Shown here one piece after another: positions 37,403 to 46,707 of a DNA stretch of 64,000 nucleotides. The notes beneath the pieces are model-generated. The model did not search any database, had not been told where the DNA came from, and saw only the letters and a program-made list of their open reading frames with translations. Origin of the DNA: Alkalinema sp. FACHB-956 (GTDB lineage: Bacteria > Cyanobacteriota > Cyanobacteriia > Leptolyngbyales > Leptolyngbyaceae); the NCBI RefSeq assembly GCF_014697025.1, contig NZ_JACJRC010000003.1:371008-435007 (forward strand), written 5' to 3'. Positions within the stretch are counted from its first letter, which is position 1. The number at the start of each line of letters is the position of its first letter. Position numbers and translations under genes: made by a program.

Positions 37403-37927
37403 CTAGCTAATTTCAATGATCCAAGTTCCGATGTCTCGAAGAAGGGACACATCCCCTGGGGTTAGAACTCGGCAGTTGAAGTAGTACATGCCGTTGTTAC
37501 GGGGATTTTTCACGTTGGACAGCATGATTTCCACACTGCTGCCAGCGGGCACCGGTTCCTGCGGAAAAATCTCAATGAAGAAATTCTCTTCATCCCACTT
37601 GACTTCTTGCAGGGCAACTTTTTTGCGGTTCACGTATAGCTCGATATTTTTGGGATCGAACTTGCCATCGAAGTAATCGGGGTAGTCAATCACGAACTGA
37701 GCCACTGCCAGTTTCATTTTTTTCTTGTCAATCCGTAGGCGATAGCGATCGAAGGCGCTAGGGTTGCCGCCGAAATCCACCCGTGAGCTCAACTGTTTTT
37801 CCGCAGGGACGCCGCTGAAGATAGTCAAGCCTTGGGAGTGGGTGATCACTGGAAGACTCAGGACAGTCAGGGTTGCGATCGTGCCAGCCAAGGCTGTACG
37901 GCGCAGAGAAGACTTGGAAAAGCGCAT
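37403..37927 (-). CDS. DUF2808 exported protein
   Basis: A 174-residue protein with a signal peptide (about 1-31, ending near VITHSQG) and a DUF2808 domain, a family almost restricted to cyanobacteria. The recognisable parts are the RYRLRIDKKKMKLAVAQF segment, IDYPDYFDGKFD and VEIMLSNVKNPRNNGMYYFNC. It would be periplasmic. No biochemical role is established. It starts at ATG 37927 and precedes rpmH on the same strand with about 95 bp between. Confidence 0.85.
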   Translation of the reverse strand: MRFSKSSLRRTALAGTIATLTVLSLPVITHSQGLTIFSGVPAEKQLSSRVDFGGNPSAFDRYRLRIDKKKMKLAVAQFVIDYPDYFDGKFDPKNIELYVNRKKVALQEVKWDEENFFIEIFPQEPVPAGSSVEIMLSNVKNPRNNGMYYFNCRVLTPGDVSLLRDIGTWIIEIS

Positions 37928-38388
37928 AGGGAATTTACCTAAAACAAAACGGGGAATGGGCTTCAGTTCTGTCCAGCCTCGATCTAGCGGTCACCTGTCA
38001 GCCTAGCTTCAGCCTATCAGCGTTACCAGGGATCATCGATCGGAGGCTCATTGTAAGGGCGAGCTGCTAGCAGCCGTGCGATTGAGCTTCTCCATACTGC
38101 CATGAAGATTGCAGGGTTTGCAGACCCCCATTCTCTCCTGACGGAGATTGAATCCGTGAAGTTCCAGAATTCTTCTCTGCCCCGCAAAACCATCGGGATT
38201 CCCATAACAATTCCTGATCTTTGCGGTTTGGTGAAGTGAGTAATCAGTTCAGAATTGTGTAAACAAATACTTGGATTCTCTACAACAGATTAAGAATCCA
38301 TCGTAAATCAGGGGATCAATTTACGATCCATTGGGTAATACGAACGCTTCATTTCCATCTACACGTCATGGTGAAGGAAGATTGATAC
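37928..38388. other. Divergent intergenic region between DUF2808 and pntA
   Basis: About 460 bases that must carry the promoters of both genes. Its main visible structure is a pair of inverted repeats between 38272 and 38327 (see separate entry). I see no coding frame with support. Confidence 0.5.
38300..38327. promoter_or_regulatory. Inverted repeat upstream of pntA, candidate operator or leader hairpin
   Basis: ATCGTAAAT (38300-38308) and ATTTACGAT (38319-38327) form a perfect 9-bp inverted repeat around a 10-base centre, about 60 bp before the pntA ATG. A second one, GGATTC...GAATCC, lies just upstream (38274-38299). It is not followed by a T-run, so it is unlikely to be a terminator. A regulator site or a 5' leader hairpin is possible. 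Confidence 0.5.
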
Positions 38389-39993
38389 ATGGCGATCGCA
38401 ATTGAGAGAAACACGCTATCACAGGCGTCCCAAGAGCTACTGACCGAAGAAAAACCTCGCTTAAAAATTGGGATCCCCAAGGAAATCCTCGCTGGAGAAG
38501 CGCGGGTAGCAGCAACGCCGGACACGGCCAAGACGCTGCAAAAATATGGATTTACAGTCCTGATCCAGACGGGTGCGGGAGAGTTGGCTAATTTTTCTGA
38601 CGAGACTTACCGTCAGGCTGGGTGCCAAATCATTGAGAGTGCTGAGCAGATCTGGGCCAATGCTGACATTGTTTTGAAAGTCCGTCCTCCTAGTTTGGGA
38701 GAAACCCAACTCCTGCGGGAAGACGGCACACTCATTAGTTTCATTTGGGCTAAGCAAAATCCTGATTTGATCGAGGCTCTAGCCCAGCGCCGCGCCACGG
38801 TTCTAGCGATGGATGCTGTTCCCCGCATCAGCCGTGCCCAGAAGCTGGATGCCCTCAGTTCCATGGCCAATATCGCCGGATATCGGGCAGTGGTGGAAGC
38901 AGCGAACCAGTTTGGTCGCTTCTTTACCGGGCAAATTACCGCAGCGGGCAAAGTTCCCCCTGCCAAGGTATTGGTGATTGGGGCCGGAGTTGCAGGTTTA
39001 GCGGCGATCGGTGCTGCCAAGAACCTAGGGGCGATCGTGCGGGCCTTTGACACGCGCCCTGTCGTTAAAGAACAGGTAGAAAGCTTGGGGGCGGAATTCC
39101 TGCAAGTTGAACTGGAAGAAGATGGGTCTGGGCAAGGCGGCTACGCCAAGGAAATGAGTCCGGAATTTATCAAGGCCGAGATGGAACTGTTCGCAGCCCA
39201 GGCCAAGGACGTAGACATCATCATTACAACGGCGCTAATTCCCGGTAGACCCGCACCCAAGCTCATCCTACGGGAAGCGGTGGAACTGATGAAACCGGGT
39301 TCGGTGGTTGTGGATTTGGCGGCGGAGCAGGGGGGTAACTGTGAACTGACCCAGCCCGGTCAAATTTACGACCATAACGGGGTCAAAATCATCGGCTTTA
39401 CCGATCTGCCCAGCCGCATGGCAGCCCAAGCCAGCCAACTCTACGGCAACAACCTCTGCCATCTGCTGGATGATATGGGCCGCAATGATGGCTACCAGGT
39501 GGACTTGGAAGATGAAGTGGTGCGGGGAGCGCTCATGCTGCACCAGGGCGATCGGGTGGAACCGTTGCCCCCCCGTCCAGTTTCCGTTGTGCCCCAGCCG
39601 TCACCCGTCACCTCGGCGGCTACGCCTGCGGAAGTGCCCGCTGCCAAGAAGCTGAATCTATCGGGTCTCTGGTTGGCGATCGGGATTGCGGCGTTGGTTG
39701 CGATCGGGTTGACCGCTCCGGCCTCGTTCCTCTCCCACTTCACCGTATTTGTGCTGGCTTGCTTTGTGGGTTGGCAGGTGATCTGGAATGTGAAACCCGC
39801 GCTGCATACGCCCTTGATGAGTGTGACCAATGCCATCAGCGGCATCATCATCATCGGTGGCATGGTGCAACTGTCTGGGCAATTCTTGCATCCGACAACG
39901 CTGCTAGGTGCGATCGCGATCCTGGTGGGGACGATCAATATTTCCGGGGGCTTCCTAGTCACCCAACGCATGCTGAAAATGTTTCAGAAATAA
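38389..39993 (+). CDS. pntA: NAD(P) transhydrogenase subunit alpha (fused form)
   Basis: A 534-residue subunit of the proton-pumping transhydrogenase that exchanges hydride between NADH and NADP+. The soluble NAD-binding domain I (about 1-390) shows [18 protein letters not shown], the dinucleotide site [20 protein letters not shown] (near 190) and the mobile-loop region. A Pro/Ala linker (about 400-430) leads to a domain II with four membrane helices (about 435-530). Here both parts are one chain, whereas some bacteria split them into PntAA and PntAB. The start is ATG 38389 with GAAGGAAG upstream. pntB follows after 12 bp. Confidence 0.96.
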   Translation: MAIAIERNTLSQASQELLTEEKPRLKIGIPKEILAGEARVAATPDTAKTLQKYGFTVLIQTGAGELANFSDETYRQAGCQIIESAEQIWANADIVLKVRPPSLGETQLLREDGTLISFIWAKQNPDLIEALAQRRATVLAMDAVPRISRAQKLDALSSMANIAGYRAVVEAANQFGRFFTGQITAAGKVPPAKVLVIGAGVAGLAAIGAAKNLGAIVRAFDTRPVVKEQVESLGAEFLQVELEEDGSGQGGYAKEMSPEFIKAEMELFAAQAKDVDIIITTALIPGRPAPKLILREAVELMKPGSVVVDLAAEQGGNCELTQPGQIYDHNGVKIIGFTDLPSRMAAQASQLYGNNLCHLLDDMGRNDGYQVDLEDEVVRGALMLHQGDRVEPLPPRPVSVVPQPSPVTSAATPAEVPAAKKLNLSGLWLAIGIAALVAIGLTAPASFLSHFTVFVLACFVGWQVIWNVKPALHTPLMSVTNAISGIIIIGGMVQLSGQFLHPTTLLGAIAILVGTINISGGFLVTQRMLKMFQK

Positions 39994-40005
39994 TCGGGGT
40001 AGGCC

Positions 40006-41412
40006 ATGTTTGAGAATTTTTCAGGGGAAAATTTTTCCACCGTCGCCTACATCGTGGCGAGTGCGTTGTTCATCCTCAGCTTGGGGGGACTCGCCAATCA
40101 GGAAACGGCCAAACGCGGCAACTGGTTTGGGATTGCAGGGATGGCGATCGCGTTTTTGGCGACGATGCTCCAGAGTGATCCCGCCAGCTACGGCGTCTTG
40201 CTGACCGTGATTGTGCCAGGGGCGATCGTCGGATCGATCTTGGCGGCGCGGGTGGCCATGACCGAAATGCCGGAACTAGTGGCCATGCTGCATAGCTTCG
40301 TGGGCTTGGCAGCGGTGCTGGTGGGCGTGGGCAATTTCCTCTATCCCAGCGAATTGACCGGGGTGGAAGCCACGATCCATGAGATCGAAATCTACATTGG
40401 CATTTTCATTGGAGCGGTCACCTTTACCGGGTCGATCGTGGCCTTTGGTAAACTGCGCGGCGTGGTCAGTAGCAAACCGTTAATGCTTCCGGCACGCCAT
40501 GGTTTGAATCTAGCCATGTTGGCAGGGACGATCTCGTTAGGCTACTGGTTCATGACTGGGGGAGGCTTAAATCCCTTGTTGGTCATGGCGGCGATCGCGG
40601 GGGTGCTGGGCGTGCACCTGGTGATGGCGATCGGGGGAGCCGATATGCCCGTGGTGATCTCGATGCTGAACAGCTATTCCGGTTGGGCGGCGGCGGCGGC
40701 GGGTTTCATGCTGTCTAACGACCTGCTGATTATCACCGGAGCGTTAGTGGGCAGTAGTGGCGCGATCCTGAGCTACATCATGTGTCGGGCCATGAATCGA
40801 TCGTTCATTAGCGTGATTCTCGGTGGCTTTGGCACGGGATCGGGAACGGCCAGTGCGGCGGGAATTCAAGGAGAAGCGACGGAAATTTCCGTGGAAGACA
40901 CCGTTGAACTGTTAGAAAATGCCTCCAGCGTCATTATTGTGCCGGGGTACGGCATGGCCGTGGCGCAGGCGCAGCACCCGATCGCTGACCTGACCCGCAG
41001 TTTGCGCGATCGAGGGGTCAACGTTCGCTTTGGCATTCACCCCGTGGCGGGACGCTTACCGGGCCATATGAATGTGCTGTTGGCTGAGGCCAATGTGCCC
41101 TACGACATTGTGTTGGAGATGGAGGAAATCAACGAAGATTTCCCCGAAACCGATGTGGTGCTTGTCATTGGGGCCAATGATACGGTGAACCCCAGTGCTG
41201 AAGAGGATCCCAATAGCCCGATCGCGGGGATGCCTGTTCTGGAAGTCTGGAAGGCCAAAACCGTCGTTGTAATGAAGCGCAGTTTAGCCAGTGGCTACGC
41301 AGGCGTGGAAAATCCCTTGTTCTTTAAGGAAAACAGCCGGATGTTGTTTGGGGATGCCCGCAAGGTGGCAGATGCAATTCTGACTCGGATGCGGCAATTG
41401 GTCGCTGCGTAA
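40006..41412 (+). CDS. pntB: NAD(P) transhydrogenase subunit beta
   Basis: A 468-residue membrane subunit partner of PntA. Eight or nine helices fill residues 10-270 (domain II); the C-terminal domain III (about 290-465) binds NADP(H), with [37 protein letters not shown] and [12 protein letters not shown]. Length is normal. It is cotranscribed with pntA and ends in a hairpin terminator. A 16-bp tandem duplication lies across its stop codon. Confidence 0.97.
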   Translation: MFENFSGENFSTVAYIVASALFILSLGGLANQETAKRGNWFGIAGMAIAFLATMLQSDPASYGVLLTVIVPGAIVGSILAARVAMTEMPELVAMLHSFVGLAAVLVGVGNFLYPSELTGVEATIHEIEIYIGIFIGAVTFTGSIVAFGKLRGVVSSKPLMLPARHGLNLAMLAGTISLGYWFMTGGGLNPLLVMAAIAGVLGVHLVMAIGGADMPVVISMLNSYSGWAAAAAGFMLSNDLLIITGALVGSSGAILSYIMCRAMNRSFISVILGGFGTGSGTASAAGIQGEATEISVEDTVELLENASSVIIVPGYGMAVAQAQHPIADLTRSLRDRGVNVRFGIHPVAGRLPGHMNVLLAEANVPYDIVLEMEEINEDFPETDVVLVIGANDTVNPSAEEDPNSPIAGMPVLEVWKAKTVVVMKRSLASGYAGVENPLFFKENSRMLFGDARKVADAILTRMRQLVAA

Positions 41413-41438
41413 CGTTCTACGAGCGTAACGTTCTACGC
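41407..41438. repeat. 16-bp tandem duplication across the pntB stop codon
   Basis: GCGTAACGTTCTACGA followed by GCGTAACGTTCTACGC. The first copy contains the TAA stop of pntB (41410-41412); the second is outside the gene. Confidence 0.92.
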
Positions 41439-41471
41439 TTGAGGGGAAATCCCCTAGTTCAGTCTGCTAGT

Positions 41472-41507
41472 AAACGCTGGGGATGATTTGAAGATTCCCA
41501 GCGTTTT
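41472..41507 (+). terminator. Rho-independent terminator after pntB
   Basis: AAACGCTGGG (41472-41481) pairs perfectly with CCCAGCGTTT (41497-41506), extended inward by two weak pairs, with an 11-base loop. The 3' arm runs into TTTT. It lies 60 bases past the pntB stop and before the end of the convergent GT39-like gene. Confidence 0.8.
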
Positions 41508-41540
41508 GTGTTGAGGGCTTTTGTGTCAAGACGTACAGCC

Positions 41541-43409
41541 TTAGCGAATCGCCCGATCGCAGCGATAGCCTTGGTAGGGAATGCCGATGCGATCGTAGCG
41601 TTGGGGATCCCGTTGGCACGATTGGGGATTGGCTGGGGATCCCAGGGAGAGGGTTTCAGGAAAGTCCGATCGGCGGAGACCGGGGGCAATGATCCACAAA
41701 ATATCGGCAGTGGGAAGTTGAGTTAGCTTTTTCCACAACTGTGGATAACTTTGGGAACTGTTGAGGAATGCGAATTTTCCAGATAATTGCCTGCCGGATC
41801 CTAGGGATCCCCCGTCGCTACCCCGATCGTTCCCATTGATCCGATTTTGTTCCTGTTCCAAAGCCAAGGCAAAGCTTAATCCCAAGGCCATTTCTTGCCA
41901 AGTTTGGTAGCCCATAATGACTTGGATCGTGGCTTGGGGGGCCTCGGCTTGCATGATTCTTTGGGCAACGAGATTGGGTTGATAGGGTTTTTGAAAGACG
42001 CCATTGAAAACCACACAGAGACTGCTGAGACACCCGACGCAGAGCACGATCGCCGCTGGGGTGGTTAGTTGGCCCATCCATCGAGGTTGCAGCTCAGTTC
42101 TAGACCCCCGATCCCGCGATCGCCGAGGCAAGGACTGCATCGCCAGCCCAGCCGCCAGCACTACGCAAATCGCAGGGTAATAGACAAAGTTGTAGCGCGG
42201 GACATGGGTCAGGTCTTTTTGTAGCAAAATCGCGATCGCCCAAAATTCCGCAACCACGATCGCAATAAACCCACCCAGAACTAATAAACTGCCCTGTAGC
42301 TCAGGAATCTGCCAAATTTTTTGCCAGCCCCGCCACAGTTGCCGAGCCAGCCAAACGCTGAAGGCAATGACCAGCAACACCATGGGAATTTGCCAACTCA
42401 GCGGGTTGCCCTCCACCGGCGGCGAAATCACCATCAGCGACCAGCCGATCGGGACGTAATAGAGGGGCACTATCGCGGTTAACAGGGAAGGAATACCATC
42501 ATTGAGCCAATCGGTTTCCGGGCGGGTCATGTGGCTGATAAAGGTCGGGAGCCAAGGGCCAAGGATGCCCAGCAACCCTAAGGAGGCAATCCAGAGGCCC
42601 TGCGGTTGGGTTCTAGTAACGAAAGTGGGCCAGAAGCTTAAGAACTTGTGTTTTTGGAGATGAGTGGCCGATCGCTGTTCTGTTCTAGCGCTGATCCACC
42701 GTGCACCCAGAAGGGCAACCCCTTGGGCGATCGTGGCCAGGATGCAGAAATAGTGAATATAAAACCCAACGCCATTCAGCAATACCCAACTGATCCAAGC
42801 ATTGCGGTTACTGCGGTCCTGTTCAAAATTCTGCTGGATCTGCACTAAAGCCAAGAGTGCCAAGGTAATCACCCCCATCGGCAAGGTGTAGTGGCGCGCT
42901 TCCTGGGATAGGTACACCGCAAAGGGAGACACCGCCATACAAGCTGCCGCCATTAACCCCGTCCGTTGGCCAAAGGCTCGGGTTCCTAGGCCATAAACCG
43001 CCCCGATCGCCCCAACGCCCAGTAATACGGGAAGCGATCGCAGAATCCAAGCAAGGTTATCCGCCAACGAGGGTAGAACCGTTTGCAGAACCGACTGTTG
43101 AGCCCCCAACCAGGAATGCAGCCAGCAAAAAAACAAGGGGGGATGGACGGATTGGGTAGACACGGTGGCCGCGATCGCGCCGCAGGTGGTTTCGGGTCGC
43201 AGGGTAAACCATTGAGCAATCTGCGTCAGTCCCAACGCTTGGCCCACCGGCACCTCATCGTAGGTATGACCCAGGCTGAAAATGCCAGTGATCACCTCAT
43301 CCATCCAGAGGGGTTTGCCGTCCAGATTCAGCAGACGCAGTCCCGCCCCGATCAGCAGCACGATCGCCAGTAACCAAAAGTGAAACCGAGGAAAGCGGGA
43401 AACGTTCAT
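41541..43409 (-). CDS. GT39-like membrane glycosyltransferase (ArnT/PMT superfamily)
   Basis: A 622-residue integral membrane protein with about ten to twelve hydrophobic helices and an N-terminal loop LNLDGKPLWMDEV, the Asp-Glu site of GT-C lipid-linked sugar transferases. The VHPPLFFCWLHSWLG segment after the first loop is another family mark. A less hydrophobic C-terminal domain (about 480-620) faces outside. It would move a sugar from a polyprenyl carrier to a lipid, glycan or protein; the substrate is unknown. ATG 43409 is the start. No linked pathway genes are adjacent. Confidence 0.82.
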   Translation of the reverse strand: MNVSRFPRFHFWLLAIVLLIGAGLRLLNLDGKPLWMDEVITGIFSLGHTYDEVPVGQALGLTQIAQWFTLRPETTCGAIAATVSTQSVHPPLFFCWLHSWLGAQQSVLQTVLPSLADNLAWILRSLPVLLGVGAIGAVYGLGTRAFGQRTGLMAAACMAVSPFAVYLSQEARHYTLPMGVITLALLALVQIQQNFEQDRSNRNAWISWVLLNGVGFYIHYFCILATIAQGVALLGARWISARTEQRSATHLQKHKFLSFWPTFVTRTQPQGLWIASLGLLGILGPWLPTFISHMTRPETDWLNDGIPSLLTAIVPLYYVPIGWSLMVISPPVEGNPLSWQIPMVLLVIAFSVWLARQLWRGWQKIWQIPELQGSLLVLGGFIAIVVAEFWAIAILLQKDLTHVPRYNFVYYPAICVVLAAGLAMQSLPRRSRDRGSRTELQPRWMGQLTTPAAIVLCVGCLSSLCVVFNGVFQKPYQPNLVAQRIMQAEAPQATIQVIMGYQTWQEMALGLSFALALEQEQNRINGNDRGSDGGSLGSGRQLSGKFAFLNSSQSYPQLWKKLTQLPTADILWIIAPGLRRSDFPETLSLGSPANPQSCQRDPQRYDRIGIPYQGYRCDRAIR

Positions 43410-43530
43410 TGCTTTAAACTAGCCACCAGACCGAAAGAATCATCCCTCACATTGAACCATTGGGGACGGGTTACTTGTCCGGTTCGACCGCAATTGCCCC
43501 CCAGAAGTGTTTTATTCTTCCAGGAATCCC

Positions 43531-44181
43531 GTGAATTCACGCGCTCAATCGACGGATGCTGTCCCACCCGCGCCCCGCATTATTGGCCTGACGGGGGGCA
43601 TCGCCATGGGAAAAACCACGGTTTCCAACTATCTTGCCCAGGTGCATCATTTACCTGTGCTGGATGCGGATCTCTATGCCCGAGAAGCAGTTGCACCGGG
43701 GAGTCCGATTTTGGCCGCGATCGCCGATCGTTACGGTGCGACGATCCTGAATTCCGATGGCAGTCTCGATCGCAAACAATTGGGCACCCTGATCTTTACG
43801 CAACCCCAGGAACGGCAGTGGCTAGAGCAGCAGATCCATCCCTTTGTGCGGCAACGCTTACAGGTCGATCGGGATGCCCATCTACAGGCCGATCCCAAAA
43901 GCCCAGTCGTATTGGTTATTCCCCTACTGTTCGAAGCCGCAATGACCGATCTCGTCACCGAAATTTGGGTGATATACTGCCCCCGAGACCGTCAGATTCA
44001 GCGACTCATGGAGCGGGAAAACCTATCCTCTGAGCAGGCGATCGATCGTATCCAAAGTCAGATGGATATTCAGGAAAAGTGCAATCGGGCGGATCTTGTG
44101 TTAGATAATTCTTTGACCATTGAGGGACTCTTTCAAGCGGTCGATCGGGCAGTACAAGGGATCCCACCCCGGACTCCTTAA
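43531..44181 (+). CDS. coaE: Dephospho-CoA kinase
   Basis: A 216-residue P-loop kinase for the last step of coenzyme A synthesis, phosphorylating the 3'-hydroxyl of dephospho-CoA. The P-loop reads IIGLTGGIAMGKTTVS (usual family form GxTGGIGSGKS), followed by DADLYAREA and the lid segment DRQIQRLMERENLS. I choose GTG 43531 because AGGA precedes it; another GTG eight codons upstream (43507) lacks a ribosome-binding site. It diverges from the GT39-like gene. Confidence 0.9.
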   Translation: MNSRAQSTDAVPPAPRIIGLTGGIAMGKTTVSNYLAQVHHLPVLDADLYAREAVAPGSPILAAIADRYGATILNSDGSLDRKQLGTLIFTQPQERQWLEQQIHPFVRQRLQVDRDAHLQADPKSPVVLVIPLLFEAAMTDLVTEIWVIYCPRDRQIQRLMERENLSSEQAIDRIQSQMDIQEKCNRADLVLDNSLTIEGLFQAVDRAVQGIPPRTP

Positions 44182-44284
44182 CCGACTGATCTCGCTCCAT
44201 TGATTCAATACGCTAGAACTTATGTTTTAGTTGACTTTTGTTTGAGTTGATCTTGCTTAACCCGTCTCATTTAGAGGAATCACC

Positions 44285-44860
44285 ATGGCCGCCACGCTAG
44301 AACAGATTGCCGGATATCTAGACGCCAAGGGCTGGAAGTATCGCCTAGAGGCGGACGAGTCCCGCATTATTACTGGCGTCTATGCGGAAAACGTAGAGCA
44401 ATTTCTGATTGTGATTCAACTGGATGAAGACGGCGAGTTTTTTGAAATCTATGCGCCTCGTGTCTTAACCGGTGTGAAGGACCATCCTCACAAAGATGCC
44501 ATTCTGCAAACCATGCTGTGCATTTCCTGGGAAACCAAGATGTTGCAGTGGGAGTATGACCCTTCCGATGGGGAAATTCGCGCCATTATTGAGTTTCCGC
44601 TGGAAGATGCCGAGCTAACCGAACGACAATTTAATCGTTGCCTCTACAGCCTGGTGCAGTTAGTGGATGAATTGGCGTTGCCCCGTTTGCAATCGGTGAT
44701 GGAAACAGGGGAAGACCCAGGGGATCTGGAGGAAGGCGAGCGCTTATTGCTGCAACTCCAACAGGAAGCCCCTGGATTATTAACGATGCTGGAAAAGGCA
44801 ATGGAAGCCCGCAAACGGCGGGGTCGCGTTTCACCGTCAGAGGAACTAGACGATCTCTAA
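44285..44860 (+). CDS. YbjN-domain protein
   Basis: A 191-residue acidic protein with the YbjN fold (about 1-140: LEQIAGYLDAKGWKYRL, VIQLDEDGEFFEIYAPRV, LQTMLCISWETKMLQWEYD), a chaperone-like family of type III secretion chaperone shape but not tied to secretion in cyanobacteria. The C-terminus is Glu-rich and charged. ATG 44285 has GAGGAAT before it. No function is established. It lies between coaE and the convergent tldD. A duplication covers its stop codon. Confidence 0.8.
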   Translation: MAATLEQIAGYLDAKGWKYRLEADESRIITGVYAENVEQFLIVIQLDEDGEFFEIYAPRVLTGVKDHPHKDAILQTMLCISWETKMLQWEYDPSDGEIRAIIEFPLEDAELTERQFNRCLYSLVQLVDELALPRLQSVMETGEDPGDLEEGERLLLQLQQEAPGLLTMLEKAMEARKRRGRVSPSEELDDL

Positions 44861-44879
44861 TGCTCTCTCCTAATGCTCT
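44855..44879. repeat. 12-13-bp tandem duplication across the YbjN-gene stop codon
   Basis: CTCTAATGCTCT followed by CTCCTAATGCTCT; the first copy contains the TAA stop (44858-44860). Confidence 0.75.
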
Positions 44880-44924
44880 GGTCTAGCCTGCGATCGCACG
44901 TCTGCAACCCAACTCCTGCGATCG

Positions 44925-46328
44925 CTACTCTTCCTCCGCTTCCCCACCGACAACCACATCACGGATCCGCAAGCTAGGGCCACCACAGCCAACCGCTAAT
45001 CCACTTTGACCACCCTTGCCGCAGCCGCCGGACTCATCCCAGTAAAAGTCATCCCCCATGCCTTCAATGTCGGCTAGGGTCTGGAAGGCATTACCGGAGA
45101 GGGTTACGTCGCGTACAGGTTCCGCCAGTTCGCCGTTGCGAATCATCCAAGCTTCCCCAGCGGTAAAGGTAAACATTTCACCGTTGGTCATGCCACCAAG
45201 CCAGTTGCGGGCATAGACACCTTCTTGGATGCCACTGAACAGGTCTTTGACAGGGGTTTTACCCCGTTCGATCCAGGTATTGGTCATGCGGACGATCGGG
45301 GGGTAATGGTAGTTCAAGCAGCGGGCGTTACCTGTGGCCGTTTCGCCTAGCTTCCCAGCGGTTTCGCGGGAATGGAGTCGTCCGACTAACACGCCGTCTT
45401 GGATCAGTTGCGTATTGGTTGCGGCAACCCCTTCGTCGTCGTAGAAATAGCTCCCCCGGTGCCCCGCGATCGCCGCTCCATCGAAAATTTGTAAATCTTC
45501 CGGGCCAAAGCGACGGCCTAGGCTCATGGTTTCCAGCAAATCGGGATTTTCGTAGGCCATATCCGCTTCTGACAAATGGCCAAAGGCTTCATGGACAAAC
45601 AGCCCCGTTAAAATCGGATCAATCACAACGGTATAGGTGCCCCCTTTCACGGGCGGCAGGGAAAGCGCTGCAACCGCCCGTTGAGCCGCGCCCAGAACTT
45701 GGTCATCTAACTGTGTTAAATCCTCAAAGCGACTACGGGAGCCGACGGTTTCTCGGCCCGTTTGCACCAGTTCTCCCTGCCGCGCTGTGGCCGCAAAGCG
45801 CATTTCCATATCGGCCCAGGACTGCTCAATCAAGGTGCCTTCTGACGTGACTAGTAAGGTGCGTTGGGTGATATCGCCGTAGCGTACAGATAGAGTCGCA
45901 ATCTTGGGATCGGCACTGCGTAAGACATCGCCGTAGTGCTGACACAGAGTTTTTTTCTGAGCAAGGGATATGGCACGGGGATCGCTGCCCGTGAGGGGTA
46001 AAGTGCAGACGGTTTGGATGGGATCCACAGGGGCAAGAAGCGTTTCTTCATTCCCCACAAGCTTGGCAGCGGCGATCGCTTCTTCAATGCGCGCTACCAA
46101 GGTATCCAGCCGATTAAAACTGGCAAACCCCCAGCCGCCTCGATGGCAAACTCGGACCTGTCCCCCGATCGCCATCCCTTCGCTGAGGGTTTCAATTTTG
46201 TCGCCGCGCAATAGGATATCCGAGCCTTCCGAAGACTCTAGCCGGATGGCGAGGTAATCCACTTGGCTACGGTAGCGCTGAATCAGATCGGATAATTGAT
46301 CCGCTTCATGATGCAAGGTGAAAGTCAT
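44925..46328 (-). CDS. tldD: TldD-type metalloprotease
   Basis: A 467-residue TldD/PmbA family protein. The zinc-binding segment VHEAFGHLSEAD (near residue 247) has the HExxxH arrangement of TldD, and NWLGGMTNGEMFTFTAGEAWMIRNGEL toward the end is conserved. TldD normally pairs with TldE/PmbA to trim unfolded or modified peptides; no tldE lies in this window. ATG 46328 is the start. It converges on the YbjN gene. Confidence 0.92.
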   Translation of the reverse strand: MTFTLHHEADQLSDLIQRYRSQVDYLAIRLESSEGSDILLRGDKIETLSEGMAIGGQVRVCHRGGWGFASFNRLDTLVARIEEAIAAAKLVGNEETLLAPVDPIQTVCTLPLTGSDPRAISLAQKKTLCQHYGDVLRSADPKIATLSVRYGDITQRTLLVTSEGTLIEQSWADMEMRFAATARQGELVQTGRETVGSRSRFEDLTQLDDQVLGAAQRAVAALSLPPVKGGTYTVVIDPILTGLFVHEAFGHLSEADMAYENPDLLETMSLGRRFGPEDLQIFDGAAIAGHRGSYFYDDEGVAATNTQLIQDGVLVGRLHSRETAGKLGETATGNARCLNYHYPPIVRMTNTWIERGKTPVKDLFSGIQEGVYARNWLGGMTNGEMFTFTAGEAWMIRNGELAEPVRDVTLSGNAFQTLADIEGMGDDFYWDESGGCGKGGQSGLAVGCGGPSLRIRDVVVGGEAEEE

Positions 46329-46425
46329 AGCGATCGAAGAACAATGGAGACTGCCTTCATTTTGCTATTGATGCTCAGCCTGTGCCAAATATTAATTTTT
46401 GCAGTGAGCTAATAAGCCAGCCCAT

Positions 46426-46707
46426 CTAGAGCAAATCTTTGGAATTGCGGAGGCGAATCAATTGGCGACGCATCTTGGGAGAAGCCTGAACTTCTGAGAC
46501 TTCTTGGGCATTGACTGCGACCTGCAAGGGTTCCAAAAATTCATCACTACCGCAGCTAAAGGCGTCTAGCAGCATTTCCAGCAATTGGTCACGGTTGGAT
46601 AACACACCGCGTTCTTCAATCAGGCGAAACTTGAGGTGAACTTCGCACTCGTATACGCCAACCTCTGGGATTTCGGATTGGTTATGTTCCAGAGAATCGT
46701 ACCGCAT
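46426..46707 (-). CDS. Small conserved cyanobacterial protein, Npun_R1517-like
   Basis: A 93-residue acidic-then-basic protein. Key segments are VGVYECEVHLKFRLIEE, LLEMLLDAFSCGSDEFLEPL and the basic end PKMRRQLIRLRN. From memory it resembles small cyanobacterial proteins named Npun_R1517 family, associated with heterocyst differentiation, but I cannot confirm this. I place the start at ATG 46707, preceded by AGGGA; the same frame is open 92 codons further upstream to 46983, and that extension looks non-coding (Cys/Pro-rich, low similarity in style). Function unknown. Confidence 0.6.
   Translation of the reverse strand: MRYDSLEHNQSEIPEVGVYECEVHLKFRLIEERGVLSNRDQLLEMLLDAFSCGSDEFLEPLQVAVNAQEVSEVQASPKMRRQLIRLRNSKDLL

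Noticed and set aside
38613..39053. 146-codon antisense frame inside pntA
   Set aside because: pntA is intact and fully supported over the same bases; the antisense product has no recognisable content.
43380..44033. 217-codon frame on the plus strand overlapping coaE
   Set aside because: It reads coaE in another frame and gives an Arg/Pro/Cys-rich product without a domain; coaE has the P-loop and a ribosome-binding site.
45419..45850. 143-codon antisense frame inside tldD
   Set aside because: Arg/Pro-rich shadow of a well-supported gene.
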